A program made the position numbers and the translations under genes. A stretch of 64,000 bases of DNA from Chania fonticola_B (GTDB taxonomy: Bacteria > Pseudomonadota > Gammaproteobacteria > Enterobacterales > Enterobacteriaceae): assembly GCF_048537545.1 (NCBI RefSeq), contig NZ_CP183218.1; one strand, 5' to 3'. This document shows positions 1-8,454 of this stretch, one piece after another. The notes under the pieces were generated by a model. The model was not told where the DNA came from and made no database searches. It worked only from the letters and a program-made list of their open reading frames with translations. Each line of letters opens with the position of its first letter. Within the stretch, counting starts at the first letter, position 1.

Positions 1-19
1 TTCCCAGCTTTAATCTCAT
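1..19 (-). CDS. Start of a further gene of the left-edge operon (partial)
   Basis: Only the first six codons (MRLKLG) lie in the window; the rest runs off the left edge. The ATG overlaps the TGA of the preceding isomerase-like gene in an ATGA junction, and a strong GGAGGA Shine-Dalgarno sits just upstream inside that gene's 3' end. This shows that the operon continues with at least one more translationally coupled gene. Its product cannot be identified from six residues. Confidence 0.6.
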
Positions 20-1080
20 GATGCATCCTCCACGCCCAGCATGGCTCTGACTCGCGCCCGGTCAGTATCCACCGCTGCAAAATCATCAAAGGCCCGTTCC
101 GCTACCGGAATAATATGGCGGGCGATAAAGGCGGCACCTTCTCGTGCTCCGGCCTCCGGCGACTTAAGGCAGCACTCCCATTCCAACGTAGCGACTCCAG
201 GGAAGCCGTACTGCGTCAGCTTGCTGAAAATGGCCGGGAAGTCGATCTGCCCGTCCCCCAGAGAACGGAAGCGCCCAGGTCTTTCCAACCATGGCTGGTA
301 ACCCCCATACACGCCACTGCGGGCGCTGGGGCGGTACTCGGCATCTTTGACGTGAAACGCGCGGATACGTGGGTGATAACAATCGATAAAGCCGAGATAG
401 TCCATCTGCTGCAAATGCAGATGGCTCGGATCATAGAGAATATGGCAGCGGGGATGATTGCCGACCTTGGCCAGAAAGCGTTCAAAGGTCACGCCGTCAT
501 GTAAATCCTCCCCCGGATGCAGCTCATAGCACACATCTACACCAGCCCGATCGAAGGCGTCCAGGATCGGCAGCCAGCGCTTGGCCAACTGTTCGAAGGC
601 CTCTTCCAGCAGTAACGCATTATGCGGTGGCCATGGATAGAAATAGGGCCACGCCAGCGCCCCAGAGAAGGTTGCATGGGCAGTTAGCCCCAAGCGCTGA
701 GATGCCTGAGCCGCCATCAGCAGTTGCTCCGTTGCCCAGGCCTGCCGCAGCTGTGGTTTACCCCGCGCTTCTGGCGGGGCAAAACCGTCAAAGGCCAGAT
801 CGTAGGCTGGATGGACGGCGACCAGTTGCCCTTGCAAATGCGTCGACAGCTCGCTGATGCGAATACCGTGCCGCCCAAGCCGGGCGACGATCTCATCGCA
901 ATAATCCTGGCTACGCGCCGCCAGCGCCAAATCGAAAATGGCTGGCTCCAACGTGGGGATCTGGATATTGGTGAAGCCCAGCCCGGCAGCCCACTCCGCC
1001 AAGCCATCCAGCGTATTAAACGGGGCCTGCTCGGCGATAAACTGCGCCAGAAACAGCCCTGGCCCCTGCATCGTCTTCAT
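16..1080 (-). CDS. Sugar phosphate isomerase/epimerase family TIM barrel
   Basis: This 354-residue protein resembles the xylose-isomerase-like TIM-barrel family (AP endonuclease 2 superfamily), whose members isomerise or epimerise sugars and keto-sugars with a divalent metal. The expected metal ligands can be placed: Glu186 in YELHPGED, Asp217 in YDPSHL, His243 in FHVKDAE and Glu300 in TLEWECC. The start ATG has a good AGGGAGAG ribosome site and overlaps the stop of the upstream dehydrogenase gene by 4 bases (ATGA), so the two are coupled. With the dehydrogenase and permease it probably forms a catabolic route for an inositol-like or unusual sugar; the substrate is not evident from sequence. 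The family is broad, so the fold is more certain than the reaction. Confidence 0.8.
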   Translation of the reverse strand: MKTMQGPGLFLAQFIAEQAPFNTLDGLAEWAAGLGFTNIQIPTLEPAIFDLALAARSQDYCDEIVARLGRHGIRISELSTHLQGQLVAVHPAYDLAFDGFAPPEARGKPQLRQAWATEQLLMAAQASQRLGLTAHATFSGALAWPYFYPWPPHNALLLEEAFEQLAKRWLPILDAFDRAGVDVCYELHPGEDLHDGVTFERFLAKVGNHPRCHILYDPSHLHLQQMDYLGFIDCYHPRIRAFHVKDAEYRPSARSGVYGGYQPWLERPGRFRSLGDGQIDFPAIFSKLTQYGFPGVATLEWECCLKSPEAGAREGAAFIARHIIPVAERAFDDFAAVDTDRARVRAMLGVEDAS

Positions 1081-2153
1081 GCTTCTCTCCCTAATATCAC
1101 CGTACGTTGGCTGCGAACCGCTTCGTCCGCCGCCAGCACCACCCGTAAGCTGTTCAATGCATCCTGAAGATGCTGATCGAGATCCAGGCCCTCACGAATT
1201 GCCCGTAAAAAGTAACGCTGTTCACTCAGGCAGAGCGCCAAATGATCTGGCTCATCCTGGCAGTCGATCCAGCGATCCGGCTGCTTAAAGCGGTTCTCAT
1301 CGTCTAATTCGGCGTAATGCAGCCGCAATGATTCGGTTTTGGTATGCCCCCCCACATCGTCAGAAGCCCTTTCCTGATGACGGGCTACGATCGAAACCGC
1401 GCCACGCGGCCCAATGACGTCTTTCACAAAGTAGGCCGTTTCACTGACCATCGGCCCCCAGCCAGCTTCGTACCAACCGACCGAGCCATCGGCAAAACGC
1501 ACCTGTAGCTGGCCGTAGTTATACATCCCCTGCGGCAGGTCATCGCTCAGCCGGGCGCCGATAGCGCTCACGCTGATCGGTTCGGCCTGGGCCATCTGGC
1601 ACATCACGTCCAGATAATGTACGCCGCAATCGACAATTGGCGACAGTGACTGCATCAGGTTGCGATGCACATTCCACATCTGCCCGTGGCTTTGCTGGTT
1701 GAGGTTCATCCGCATCACCAAGGGCTTACCCAAACCCCTAGCGAGCTCCACAAACTGCTGCCAGGAGGGGTGATGGCGCAGGATATAGCCCACCACCACC
1801 TGTCGTTGTGCCTGATGAGCAGCAGCAATCACCCTTTCGGCCCCTGCTACCGTGGTGGCGAGCGGCTTTTCGATAAACAGATGACATCCCGCCGCCAGCG
1901 CCACCAAGGCGTAGGCTTCGTGGGTGTCCGGATAAGTGGTCAGGCACACGGCATCAGGCCGGGTTTGCGCCAGCGCCAACTCAAAGTCACTAAAAGTGGG
2001 ATAACCGCCCCCCAAACGTTGATTGAGCAGCTCACGCGATTCACCCCGTGCCACCAGCCCGCAGATTGTCACCCCTTCCATAGCGTGGTAAGCCTCGGCA
2101 TGGGATGCCCCCATATTGCCGCAGCCCACCACCAGCACCCGCAAATCAGCCAT
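1077..2153 (-). CDS. Gfo/Idh/MocA family NAD(P)-dependent oxidoreductase
   Basis: A 358-residue dehydrogenase of the Gfo/Idh/MocA family, which oxidises sugar or inositol hydroxyls. The N-terminal Rossmann motif VVGCGNMG is at residues 8-15 and the family EKP motif at 95-97 (FIEKPLAT). The frame is open further upstream, but the ATG at 2153 is preferred: it has a GGGGAG site 6 bases upstream, the protein then begins directly with the Rossmann strand, and it overlaps the permease stop by 8 bases in a typical coupled junction. It lies between the permease and the isomerase-like gene, as in inositol or rare-sugar degradation operons. The substrate is unknown. Confidence 0.85.
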   Translation of the reverse strand: MADLRVLVVGCGNMGASHAEAYHAMEGVTICGLVARGESRELLNQRLGGGYPTFSDFELALAQTRPDAVCLTTYPDTHEAYALVALAAGCHLFIEKPLATTVAGAERVIAAAHQAQRQVVVGYILRHHPSWQQFVELARGLGKPLVMRMNLNQQSHGQMWNVHRNLMQSLSPIVDCGVHYLDVMCQMAQAEPISVSAIGARLSDDLPQGMYNYGQLQVRFADGSVGWYEAGWGPMVSETAYFVKDVIGPRGAVSIVARHQERASDDVGGHTKTESLRLHYAELDDENRFKQPDRWIDCQDEPDHLALCLSEQRYFLRAIREGLDLDQHLQDALNSLRVVLAADEAVRSQRTVILGREA

Positions 2154-3408
2154 CACGTTTCTCCCCTGCTGGAACATCCCGGTAGTTGAAGGTGAAGAAG
2201 AACAGCGCGGCGATCGCTAATGCGCCGAAGGCCGGGTACCACCAGAAGTGCTGCCATTGCGGCAACGCCGCAGCGCCGTCCGCCGTCACCATATGGTTAA
2301 ACAGCGCACCGCTGATCTGCGAACCAATCAACATACCGATGCCGTAGGTGAACAGCACCAGCAGGCTTTGTGCCTGGCCTTTCACTTTGTCGCCCGCCAC
2401 TTTATCGGTATAGATAAAGCCGATAACGAAGAAGAAGTCATAGCACATGCCATGCAGGATGATGCCGAGGTAGATCATCCAGCGCATTTCTTCGGTAATG
2501 CCCAGTGCAAACATCACATAGCGCAGGAACCAGGAAAGCATGCCGATCATCAGCATGTACTTGATCCCCAACCGGGCAAACAGGAACGGGATCAGCAGCA
2601 TGAAGAACAGCTCAGACATTTGCCCCAGCGACATCACGCCACCCACGTTGGTGAAACCGGCCGCGGCAACGAACGGCGCGGCATAGGCGTAATACGCCGC
2701 CAACGGGATGGAGATCAGCGTGGCACAGATGATAAATACCAGGAAATGGCGCTGCTTGAGCATTGCGAAAGCATCCGCACACAGCAGATCGCGCATTTTT
2801 ACTGGCTTGCCGCGCTCCGGTGCAGGGGTATGCGGCAGCGTAAAGCTGTAAATCGCCAATACCAACGAGGCTACGGCAGCCAGCGTAAAGATATCGGTAC
2901 TGTCCGACAGGCCGCTGCTGCCGACGATCAGCCCGGCAACAATCCAGCCAAAGGTGCCAAACGCCCGCACTACCGGGAAGGCTTTCTCGCTGTTACTCAG
3001 GCTGTAAAACGCCACGTTATTGCTCAGGGCAATGGTGGGCATGTAGCACAGCATATAACCGAAGATAATCCACAGCAGGCCGCTGCCCTGCCCTTCGGCA
3101 AAGAATCCAGGCATCATCCACAGCAGGCCAGCCCCAATCAGGTGCAGCACGGCCAACACTTTTTGCGAGGCAAAGAAGCGATCGACCACCATACCCAACA
3201 CAAAAGGCGACAGGATGGAGGCAATTGGCCCGGTGGAATAGGCATCGCCTATGATCGCGGCCAGACCATATTTGCCCATCACCACGCCGAGCGTGACGTA
3301 CCAGGCTCCCCAGACAAAAAACTGCAGGAACATCATCAGTGCCAATCGTGGCACCACCCATTTGAACGTGGTGCTTTTGGCCCCCAGGGCCAGGCTATCT
3401 GTTTGCAT
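2146..3408 (-). CDS. MFS transporter, nucleoside:H+ symporter (NupG/YegT) type
   Basis: A 420-residue inner-membrane protein with about 12 hydrophobic segments. The N-terminal stretch LMMFLQFFVWGAWYVTLG is characteristic of the nucleoside:H+ symporter branch of the major facilitator superfamily (NupG, XapB, YegT). Many members of this branch sit in sugar or polyol operons and probably carry non-nucleoside substrates; the adjacent dehydrogenase and isomerase-like genes suggest that here. It follows the acetyltransferase gene by 47 bases and is the second gene of the leftward operon. The start ATG at 3408 is preceded by GGGGGAG at suitable distance. Confidence 0.85.
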   Translation of the reverse strand: MQTDSLALGAKSTTFKWVVPRLALMMFLQFFVWGAWYVTLGVVMGKYGLAAIIGDAYSTGPIASILSPFVLGMVVDRFFASQKVLAVLHLIGAGLLWMMPGFFAEGQGSGLLWIIFGYMLCYMPTIALSNNVAFYSLSNSEKAFPVVRAFGTFGWIVAGLIVGSSGLSDSTDIFTLAAVASLVLAIYSFTLPHTPAPERGKPVKMRDLLCADAFAMLKQRHFLVFIICATLISIPLAAYYAYAAPFVAAAGFTNVGGVMSLGQMSELFFMLLIPFLFARLGIKYMLMIGMLSWFLRYVMFALGITEEMRWMIYLGIILHGMCYDFFFVIGFIYTDKVAGDKVKGQAQSLLVLFTYGIGMLIGSQISGALFNHMVTADGAAALPQWQHFWWYPAFGALAIAALFFFTFNYRDVPAGEKRDG

Positions 3409-3455
3409 AACTCCCCCATCGGTGTTGGTTGGTTATTACGGCAATGACGCCGGTG

Positions 3456-4373
3456 CTAACCGCTTTCCGGCAAAAAGGACGGCATCACCACGCCGCCGGG
3501 TTGTTGCGCCTGGCCTTTCACCTGCGCGACATGTAATTCACAAATTCGCCCTCCCCAGCGAAGCAAAACCTGGCTAAGCGCGGAACGCTCTGCGGGTACC
3601 AATACCACCGGTGTCGTACCGCGATGATGGCGATCGAGCATCCAGCCAAGTAACTCCAGGGCGATCTCTTCGCTATGGCAGCACCCCGGCCCCAACATAC
3701 GGGAGGCCGGATGCGCCACCGAGGCCAGATAACCGCCGATGCGATCGTCCAACTCCCAGACGGCAACCCGCCACAGTCCACTGGTGTCATTGAGGAAATA
3801 ATCGATATCGCGCTGACGTTCGATGCCCAGTATTTCGCGCTCCAACTCCAGGATGGCGGGTAGGTCGTCAAGCCGGGCTGCCCGTACCTGGCCGCGAGTC
3901 AGGCGTGGGTAAGCAAATCCCTGGCTCGGCACCGGGATCGCCATATCCTGATAGAGGGCATACGGGGTAAATCCCCCACGCTGGTAGAGCGAATAGGAAT
4001 CCAGGTTCAGCGCGCTGGAAAGCAAACGAACCGGTAAGCCACCCGCCAGTTCATCGGCCTTGGCCAACAAACGGCTGGCAATCCTGCGGCCAAAATAATC
4101 GGGATGAACATTCATGATGCCCAACCCCAAATGAGTTTCACGTGGGTGGAAAAAGCAGGAGCCACAGATTGCCCCTTGTTGATCGCGCGCAATCCAGTGG
4201 TGGCCCTCATCCAACTGCTGGTAAACATCAACAAACAGTCCACAGCTTTCCGGTCCGGCATAGAAGATGTTGCCCAGCCCGTGGCGCTGATACCAAGCAT
4301 TAGTTGAGCAATGGATCAAAGCGGCAATCTCGCTGCGATCCTCTGCTTGCGCTAACTGAAGCTGTATCTCCAT
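3456..4373 (-). CDS. GNAT family N-acetyltransferase
   Basis: A 305-residue protein with the GNAT acyl-CoA fold. The N-terminal domain carries the acetyl-CoA region LGLGIMNVHPDYFGRRIASRLL, where the pyrophosphate loop is of the G-R-R-I-A type, and a second less obvious GNAT-like half follows, a layout seen in two-domain acetyltransferases. The start at 4373 is chosen over a longer frame because GGAGGT lies 5 bases upstream and the earlier residues overlap operator DNA. It is the promoter-proximal gene of the leftward operon. The acceptor is unknown; it could acetylate a sugar-derived intermediate or detoxify an amine. Confidence 0.75.
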   Translation of the reverse strand: MEIQLQLAQAEDRSEIAALIHCSTNAWYQRHGLGNIFYAGPESCGLFVDVYQQLDEGHHWIARDQQGAICGSCFFHPRETHLGLGIMNVHPDYFGRRIASRLLAKADELAGGLPVRLLSSALNLDSYSLYQRGGFTPYALYQDMAIPVPSQGFAYPRLTRGQVRAARLDDLPAILELEREILGIERQRDIDYFLNDTSGLWRVAVWELDDRIGGYLASVAHPASRMLGPGCCHSEEIALELLGWMLDRHHRGTTPVVLVPAERSALSQVLLRWGGRICELHVAQVKGQAQQPGGVVMPSFLPESG

Positions 4374-4423
4374 CTGCCACCTCCTATTGCGTCGCCATTC
4401 GGGGTAATTTCGGTCTAAATTTG

Positions 4424-4470
4424 AAATGTAATCGATTTCATTTTGCAATAAATAAAATGTAATCGATTTC
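4424..4470. promoter_or_regulatory. Two identical LacI-type operator boxes
   Basis: The 16-base sequence AAATGTAATCGATTTC occurs at 4424-4439 and again, identical, at 4455-4470, a spacing of 31 bases or about three helical turns. The centre (AATCGATT) is palindromic with a central CG, as in LacI/PurR family operators. The boxes lie between the divergent acetyltransferase-led operon and the LacI regulator gene at 4608, within the likely promoter zone of both. The inference is that the adjacent regulator binds both boxes cooperatively and controls the operon and itself. Confidence 0.7.
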
Positions 4471-4607
4471 TTTTTTTCGGCAACCGGATTGATATGATTA
4501 AAAGTAGGGAGAAGATGAATTTGTAATCGCTGTCACAAACTCTTCGTAGTGATCGTACTTTTTGCCGCATACTGTGCGAGGCAAACGGGCAGAAGGAAAA
4601 GCAAACC

Positions 4608-5588
4608 ATGTCGATAGCAAAGGTGGCGAAAATCGCTGGCGTCTCAGCGGCCACCGTCTCACGGGTGTTGAACGGCCAACAGATCGTCAAACCAGCCACT
4701 CGCGATAAGGTCCTGGCGGCGATCCGCGCATGTGACTATCAACCCAACCTGCTGGCACGCCAGTTGCGCACTGCCCGCAGCGGGATGCTGCTGGTGCTGG
4801 TGTCCAATATCACCAACCCCTTTTGCTCCCTGGTGGTACGCGGTATCGAAGAAGAAGCCGAACGCCACGGTTACCATATTTTGCTGTGTAACTCGGAATC
4901 CAACCCCACCCGTGAATCCGCTTACCTCAGCCTGCTAAGTGGCAAGGTAGTCGACGGCGTGATCACCATGGATGCCATCAGCTGTTTGCCGGGGCTGACC
5001 GCCATGATCGGTGATTTCCCCTGGGTGCAATGCGGCGAAGGGGATACCCAATTCCGCGCCTCCTCCGTCACCATCGATAATCACCAGGCCGCCATGGCCG
5101 GTGTGCAGCACCTGGCAGCCAAAGGCCGCCAGCGGATCGCGTTGCTCAACGGCGATATGCGTTATCTGTATTCACAGCAGCGGGAACAGGGCTACCGGCA
5201 GGCGTTGGCCGAGCTGGGGCTGGACTATTGCCGGGTGGAATACGTCGAAGGGCTGGATTACGCCGCTGGAGCCAAGGCGATGAGTGATTTGCTGGCAGAC
5301 GGGCCACGGCCAGATGCGGTATTTGCCATTTCGGATGTAATTGCCGGAGGCGCGATGAGTGCCTTGCACCAGCAGGGCTTGCGTATTCCAGAAGATATCG
5401 CGGTGATGGGATTTGACGGTGTACCGTTTGGCAGCATCACCACTCCGCCGCTAACCACCATCGTACAGCCCATGCATCAGTTCGGCGTGCGTAGCGTGCA
5501 GTTGCTGCTGGAGAAAATTCAGGGCCAGCAGTTGCCCCCTTGCCACGACGTGCTGGATTGGCAACTGCTGGAACGGAGTTCAACCTGA
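4608..5588 (+). CDS. LacI family transcriptional regulator of the left-edge operon
   Basis: A 326-residue repressor of the LacI/GalR family. The N-terminal helix-turn-helix reads SIAKVAKIAGVSAATVSRVLNG (residues 2-23), followed by the hinge helix NLLARQLRT and a periplasmic-binding-protein-like sugar domain with the usual VMGFDGVPF segment near the C-terminus. It is transcribed away from the permease/dehydrogenase operon, and the paired boxes at 4424-4470 lie between them, so it is very probably that operon's ligand-responsive repressor. The effector is not predictable. Its 3' end overlaps the convergent PhzF-like gene by 9 bases. Confidence 0.9.
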   Translation: MSIAKVAKIAGVSAATVSRVLNGQQIVKPATRDKVLAAIRACDYQPNLLARQLRTARSGMLLVLVSNITNPFCSLVVRGIEEEAERHGYHILLCNSESNPTRESAYLSLLSGKVVDGVITMDAISCLPGLTAMIGDFPWVQCGEGDTQFRASSVTIDNHQAAMAGVQHLAAKGRQRIALLNGDMRYLYSQQREQGYRQALAELGLDYCRVEYVEGLDYAAGAKAMSDLLADGPRPDAVFAISDVIAGGAMSALHQQGLRIPEDIAVMGFDGVPFGSITTPPLTTIVQPMHQFGVRSVQLLLEKIQGQQLPPCHDVLDWQLLERSST

Positions 5589-6362
5589 AAGAGAACCACG
5601 CAAGAAGATGCGCGCGTAGCCACCCAGCAACGTACGTTCTCCTTGCTGCTCGCAGAACAACTCGCCGCCGCGTGATGACAGCTGCTTAGCATGCAATACG
5701 TGGCGGCCAAGGCGCGCCGTCCAGTAAGGCATCAGTATGCAATGGGCGGAGCCGGTGACCGGATCTTCGCTGCGATCCATTGAGAAATAGCGCGAGACAA
5801 AATCCACCTCATCACCCGGAGCCGTGACGATCACGCCGCAACCGAGATGGTCGATCAGCTCGGCGATCGCAGGCTGCACCGCCCTGACCTGCGATTCATC
5901 GGCCAATACCGCCATCAGCGACTGGGCTCGCCACACTTCCTGCGGTTGCACACCGAGCAAAGCAGCCAACTGTGGCGGTTCAGCAATTTTCTGTGGTGGG
6001 CGAGAAGGGAAATCCAGGATCAGCCGTTCACCGTCGGCCGCATCACGTTTGACATACAGTTCACCGCTGGCGGAACGGAAACGGATATCGCTCAACCCCG
6101 GGTTGACCACGTTTAACAACACGTGCGCCGTAGCCAAAGTAGCATGCCCGCACAGATCCACTTCCCGCGTCGGCGTGAACCAGCGGATCGCATACATGTC
6201 GCCATCCTGCCAGACAAAGCTGGTTTCCGGCAGGTTCAGTTCATTGGCGATGGCCTGCATCTGCGCTGCCTCCAGCGGTTGTGGCAGCAGGCAGACACCG
6301 GCCGGGTTGCCCCGCAGTCCCTCGCCGATAAAGGCATCCACATGGAAATAGTTTTCGTTCAT
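5580..6362 (-). CDS. PhzF family isomerase/epimerase
   Basis: A 260-residue member of the PhzF/YddE family, two-lobed proteins related to diaminopimelate epimerase. The family signatures are present: GNPAGVC at 18-24, the catalytic glutamate Glu46 in NLPETSFVW, CGHATLATA at 71-79, and DPVTGSAH near residue 205. PhzF itself isomerises dihydro-hydroxyanthranilate in phenazine synthesis, but no phenazine genes are present here, and most isolated homologues have unknown substrates. It precedes no obvious partner except the LysE gene, whose 3' end lies 10 bases from its start on the same strand. Converges with and overlaps the LacI gene by 9 bases. Confidence 0.85.
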   Translation of the reverse strand: MNENYFHVDAFIGEGLRGNPAGVCLLPQPLEAAQMQAIANELNLPETSFVWQDGDMYAIRWFTPTREVDLCGHATLATAHVLLNVVNPGLSDIRFRSASGELYVKRDAADGERLILDFPSRPPQKIAEPPQLAALLGVQPQEVWRAQSLMAVLADESQVRAVQPAIAELIDHLGCGVIVTAPGDEVDFVSRYFSMDRSEDPVTGSAHCILMPYWTARLGRHVLHAKQLSSRGGELFCEQQGERTLLGGYARIFLRGSLSG

Positions 6363-6372
6363 CAGCGTTCCC

Positions 6373-6975
6373 TCAATGCCAAATCAGTAATACACAGGCG
6401 GCGGTTAACAGCCCCATCGACACGTTAAAGATTATCCAGGCTTTCTTGCTGCGCAGCAGGCGGCCAATCACCGTACCAAAACCCAACCAGATGATCCCGG
6501 CAACGATGTTGACGGCAAAGATACCGAAGGCGATGGCCAGAATCGAGTGGTTGTATTTATCTCCCGCCAGGCTAAAGCTCGCCACTGCCCCAAGCGCCAT
6601 CAGCCAGGCCTTGGGGTTGAGGAATTGCAACAGCCAGCCTTGGTACAGGCGCACCGGCTTTGGTGGCGGCGCGTCGGTTTCCAGCTTTTCATAGGCCGCC
6701 GTCGCCACTTTCCACGCCAGCCACAACAGATAAAGGCTACCGAGGATTTTCAGGATCAGGTGCAATGAAGGATAAATCAGGATCAACCCACCAACGCCAA
6801 ATGCCACCAGCACCAAGATACTTTGCATACCCAGCATGATGCCGATCATCAGCCATAATGAACGCATAAAGCCGAAATTGGCCCCTGAGGTGGTGAGCAA
6901 CATATTATTGGGGCCAGGGGTGATCGCGGCCACCCACAGGAAGCCTAGCATCGAAAGAAATAAACTCAGTTCCAT
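6373..6975 (-). CDS. LysE/RhtB family amino acid exporter
   Basis: A 200-residue inner-membrane protein of the LysE/RhtB family, which exports amino acids and derivatives. The hallmark ITPGPNNMLLTTSG is at about residues 19-32, and five to six hydrophobic segments follow. The ATG at 6975 is chosen because GAGGAG lies 10 bases upstream; the alternative GTG at 6993 would start inside that ribosome site. It appears to be co-transcribed with the PhzF-like gene, 10 bases downstream. Substrate not predictable. Confidence 0.85.
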   Translation of the reverse strand: MELSLFLSMLGFLWVAAITPGPNNMLLTTSGANFGFMRSLWLMIGIMLGMQSILVLVAFGVGGLILIYPSLHLILKILGSLYLLWLAWKVATAAYEKLETDAPPPKPVRLYQGWLLQFLNPKAWLMALGAVASFSLAGDKYNHSILAIAFGIFAVNIVAGIIWLGFGTVIGRLLRSKKAWIIFNVSMGLLTAACVLLIWH

Positions 6976-7092
6976 GAAGCGGGTGCTCCTCACCCAAATG
7001 ACTTTTTTGCAGTATGATTGCTAATACATGTGTTTGAAGCTAACAGTGCGGTTCGGATCACACAATAGCCGCCAACAAGAATTTTATTCATT

Positions 7093-8073
7093 ATGTATGA
7101 ATCCTTTCGTCCCCTGACCGGGGCCAGTAATCCACACCTGCAAACCCTGCTGCCACGGCTGGTGCGCCGCCGCATACGGCTACAACCCCATTGGCAGCGG
7201 CTGGAGTTGCCGGACGGCGATTTCGTCGATCTGGCCTGGAGTGAAGATCCGCAACTGGCGCGCGATAAACCGCGCGTGGTGCTGTTCCATGGGTTAGAGG
7301 GTAATTTCTACAGCCCTTACGCACATGGGCTGCTTAATGCCTGGCGCGAGCAAGGTTGGTTGGGCGTGGTGATGCATTTCCGTGGTTGCAGCGGCGTGCC
7401 TAACCGTAAGCAACGCATCTATCATTCCGGCGAAACGGAAGATGCCCGCTTCTTCCTGCGCTGGTTGCGTGACAGCTTTGGCGAAGTGCCAACGGCAGCG
7501 GTTGGGATTTCCCTTGGCGGCAATATGCTGGCCTATTATCTGGCCCAGCAGGGCAATGACAGCCTGCTACAAGCGGCAGTGGTCGTTTCTGCCCCGCTGA
7601 TGCTGGAGCCATGCTCAATCCGCATGGAGCAGGGATTCTCCCGCGTTTATCAGCGCTACCTATTGGGCCAACTCAAGCAAAATGCCACCCGCAAGCTGCT
7701 GCACTATCCAGGCACCTTGCCGTTGGATCTGTCGCAACTGAACAAGCTGCGGCGCATTCGTGAGTTTGATGATGTGATCACCTCGCGCATTCACGGCTTC
7801 AGCGACGCGGTCGATTACTATCGCCGTTGCAGCGCCCTACCGCTGTTGCCGCAGATCACCACGCCACTGCTGATCATTCACGCTAAAGACGATCCGTTTA
7901 TGACCGATGCGGTGATACCCGATCTCGCCAGCCTGCCGCCTAATATCGAATATCAGCTGACGGAGTGCGGTGGCCACGTCGGTTTTGTCGGCGGCACCTT
8001 GAAAAAACCACAAATGTGGCTGGAGCAACGAATCCCGGCCTGGCTTTCTTCTTTTTTGGAACCCACCAAGTGA
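7093..8073 (+). CDS. yheT: YheT family alpha/beta hydrolase
   Basis: A 326-residue alpha/beta hydrolase closely resembling E. coli YheT along its whole length (e.g. LELPDGDFVDLAWSE, VVMHFRGCSG, HSGETEDA). The likely catalytic triad is Ser140 in GISLGG, an Asp in HAKDDPF near 260 and His in GGHVGFVGG near 296. Proteins of this family are serine esterases related to YbfF/ABHD types; the physiological substrate is not known. It is slightly shorter at the N-terminus than the E. coli protein, and the ATG at 7093 lacks a strong ribosome site. Its stop overlaps the GTG start of yheU, so the two are coupled. Confidence 0.9.
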   Translation: MYESFRPLTGASNPHLQTLLPRLVRRRIRLQPHWQRLELPDGDFVDLAWSEDPQLARDKPRVVLFHGLEGNFYSPYAHGLLNAWREQGWLGVVMHFRGCSGVPNRKQRIYHSGETEDARFFLRWLRDSFGEVPTAAVGISLGGNMLAYYLAQQGNDSLLQAAVVVSAPLMLEPCSIRMEQGFSRVYQRYLLGQLKQNATRKLLHYPGTLPLDLSQLNKLRRIREFDDVITSRIHGFSDAVDYYRRCSALPLLPQITTPLLIIHAKDDPFMTDAVIPDLASLPPNIEYQLTECGGHVGFVGGTLKKPQMWLEQRIPAWLSSFLEPTK

Positions 8074-8303
8074 TTATTCCCTGGCAAGAAATTGAACAAG
8101 AGACTCTCAACAGCCTGATCGAATCCTTTGTATTACGCGAAGGAACCGACTACGGCGAGCACGAACGTTCGCTGGAACAGAAGGTCGACGACGTGCGCCG
8201 CCAGTTGAAAAGCGGCGAAGTGGTGCTGGTGTGGTCAGAACTACATGAAACCGTCAACATCATGCCTCGCGGGCAGATCCGCGCCGGGCAGGAGGAAATT
8301 TAG
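8070..8303 (+). CDS. yheU: YheU family protein
   Basis: A 77-residue protein starting with GTG at 8070 (MIIPWQEIEQETLNSLIE), overlapping the TGA of yheT by 4 bases. The opening IPW and the segment REGTDYGEHE are typical of the YheU/UPF0270 family, conserved in gamma-proteobacteria downstream of yheT. Function is unknown. A longer ATG frame starting at 7965 exists but lies inside yheT and is not credible. Confidence 0.9.
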   Translation: MIIPWQEIEQETLNSLIESFVLREGTDYGEHERSLEQKVDDVRRQLKSGEVVLVWSELHETVNIMPRGQIRAGQEEI

Positions 8304-8454
8304 TCTTATTGCGCGCTATGACTGATGGAAAAAATCAGGTAACAATGCAGTATTGCAAACCAACGCGCACAATTTCGCCTTGGGCGAAAGGGTATCAGCC
8401 ATACTAACAATCTCATTCTGAGCCTGCGCATTTAATACGGAGTGACCCTCGACC

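Noticed and set aside
2248..3447. Long open frame (399 codons) on the plus strand opposite the MFS permease gene
   Set aside because: It is very rich in His, Gln and Arg, has no ribosome site and mirrors the permease frame; it is an antisense shadow.
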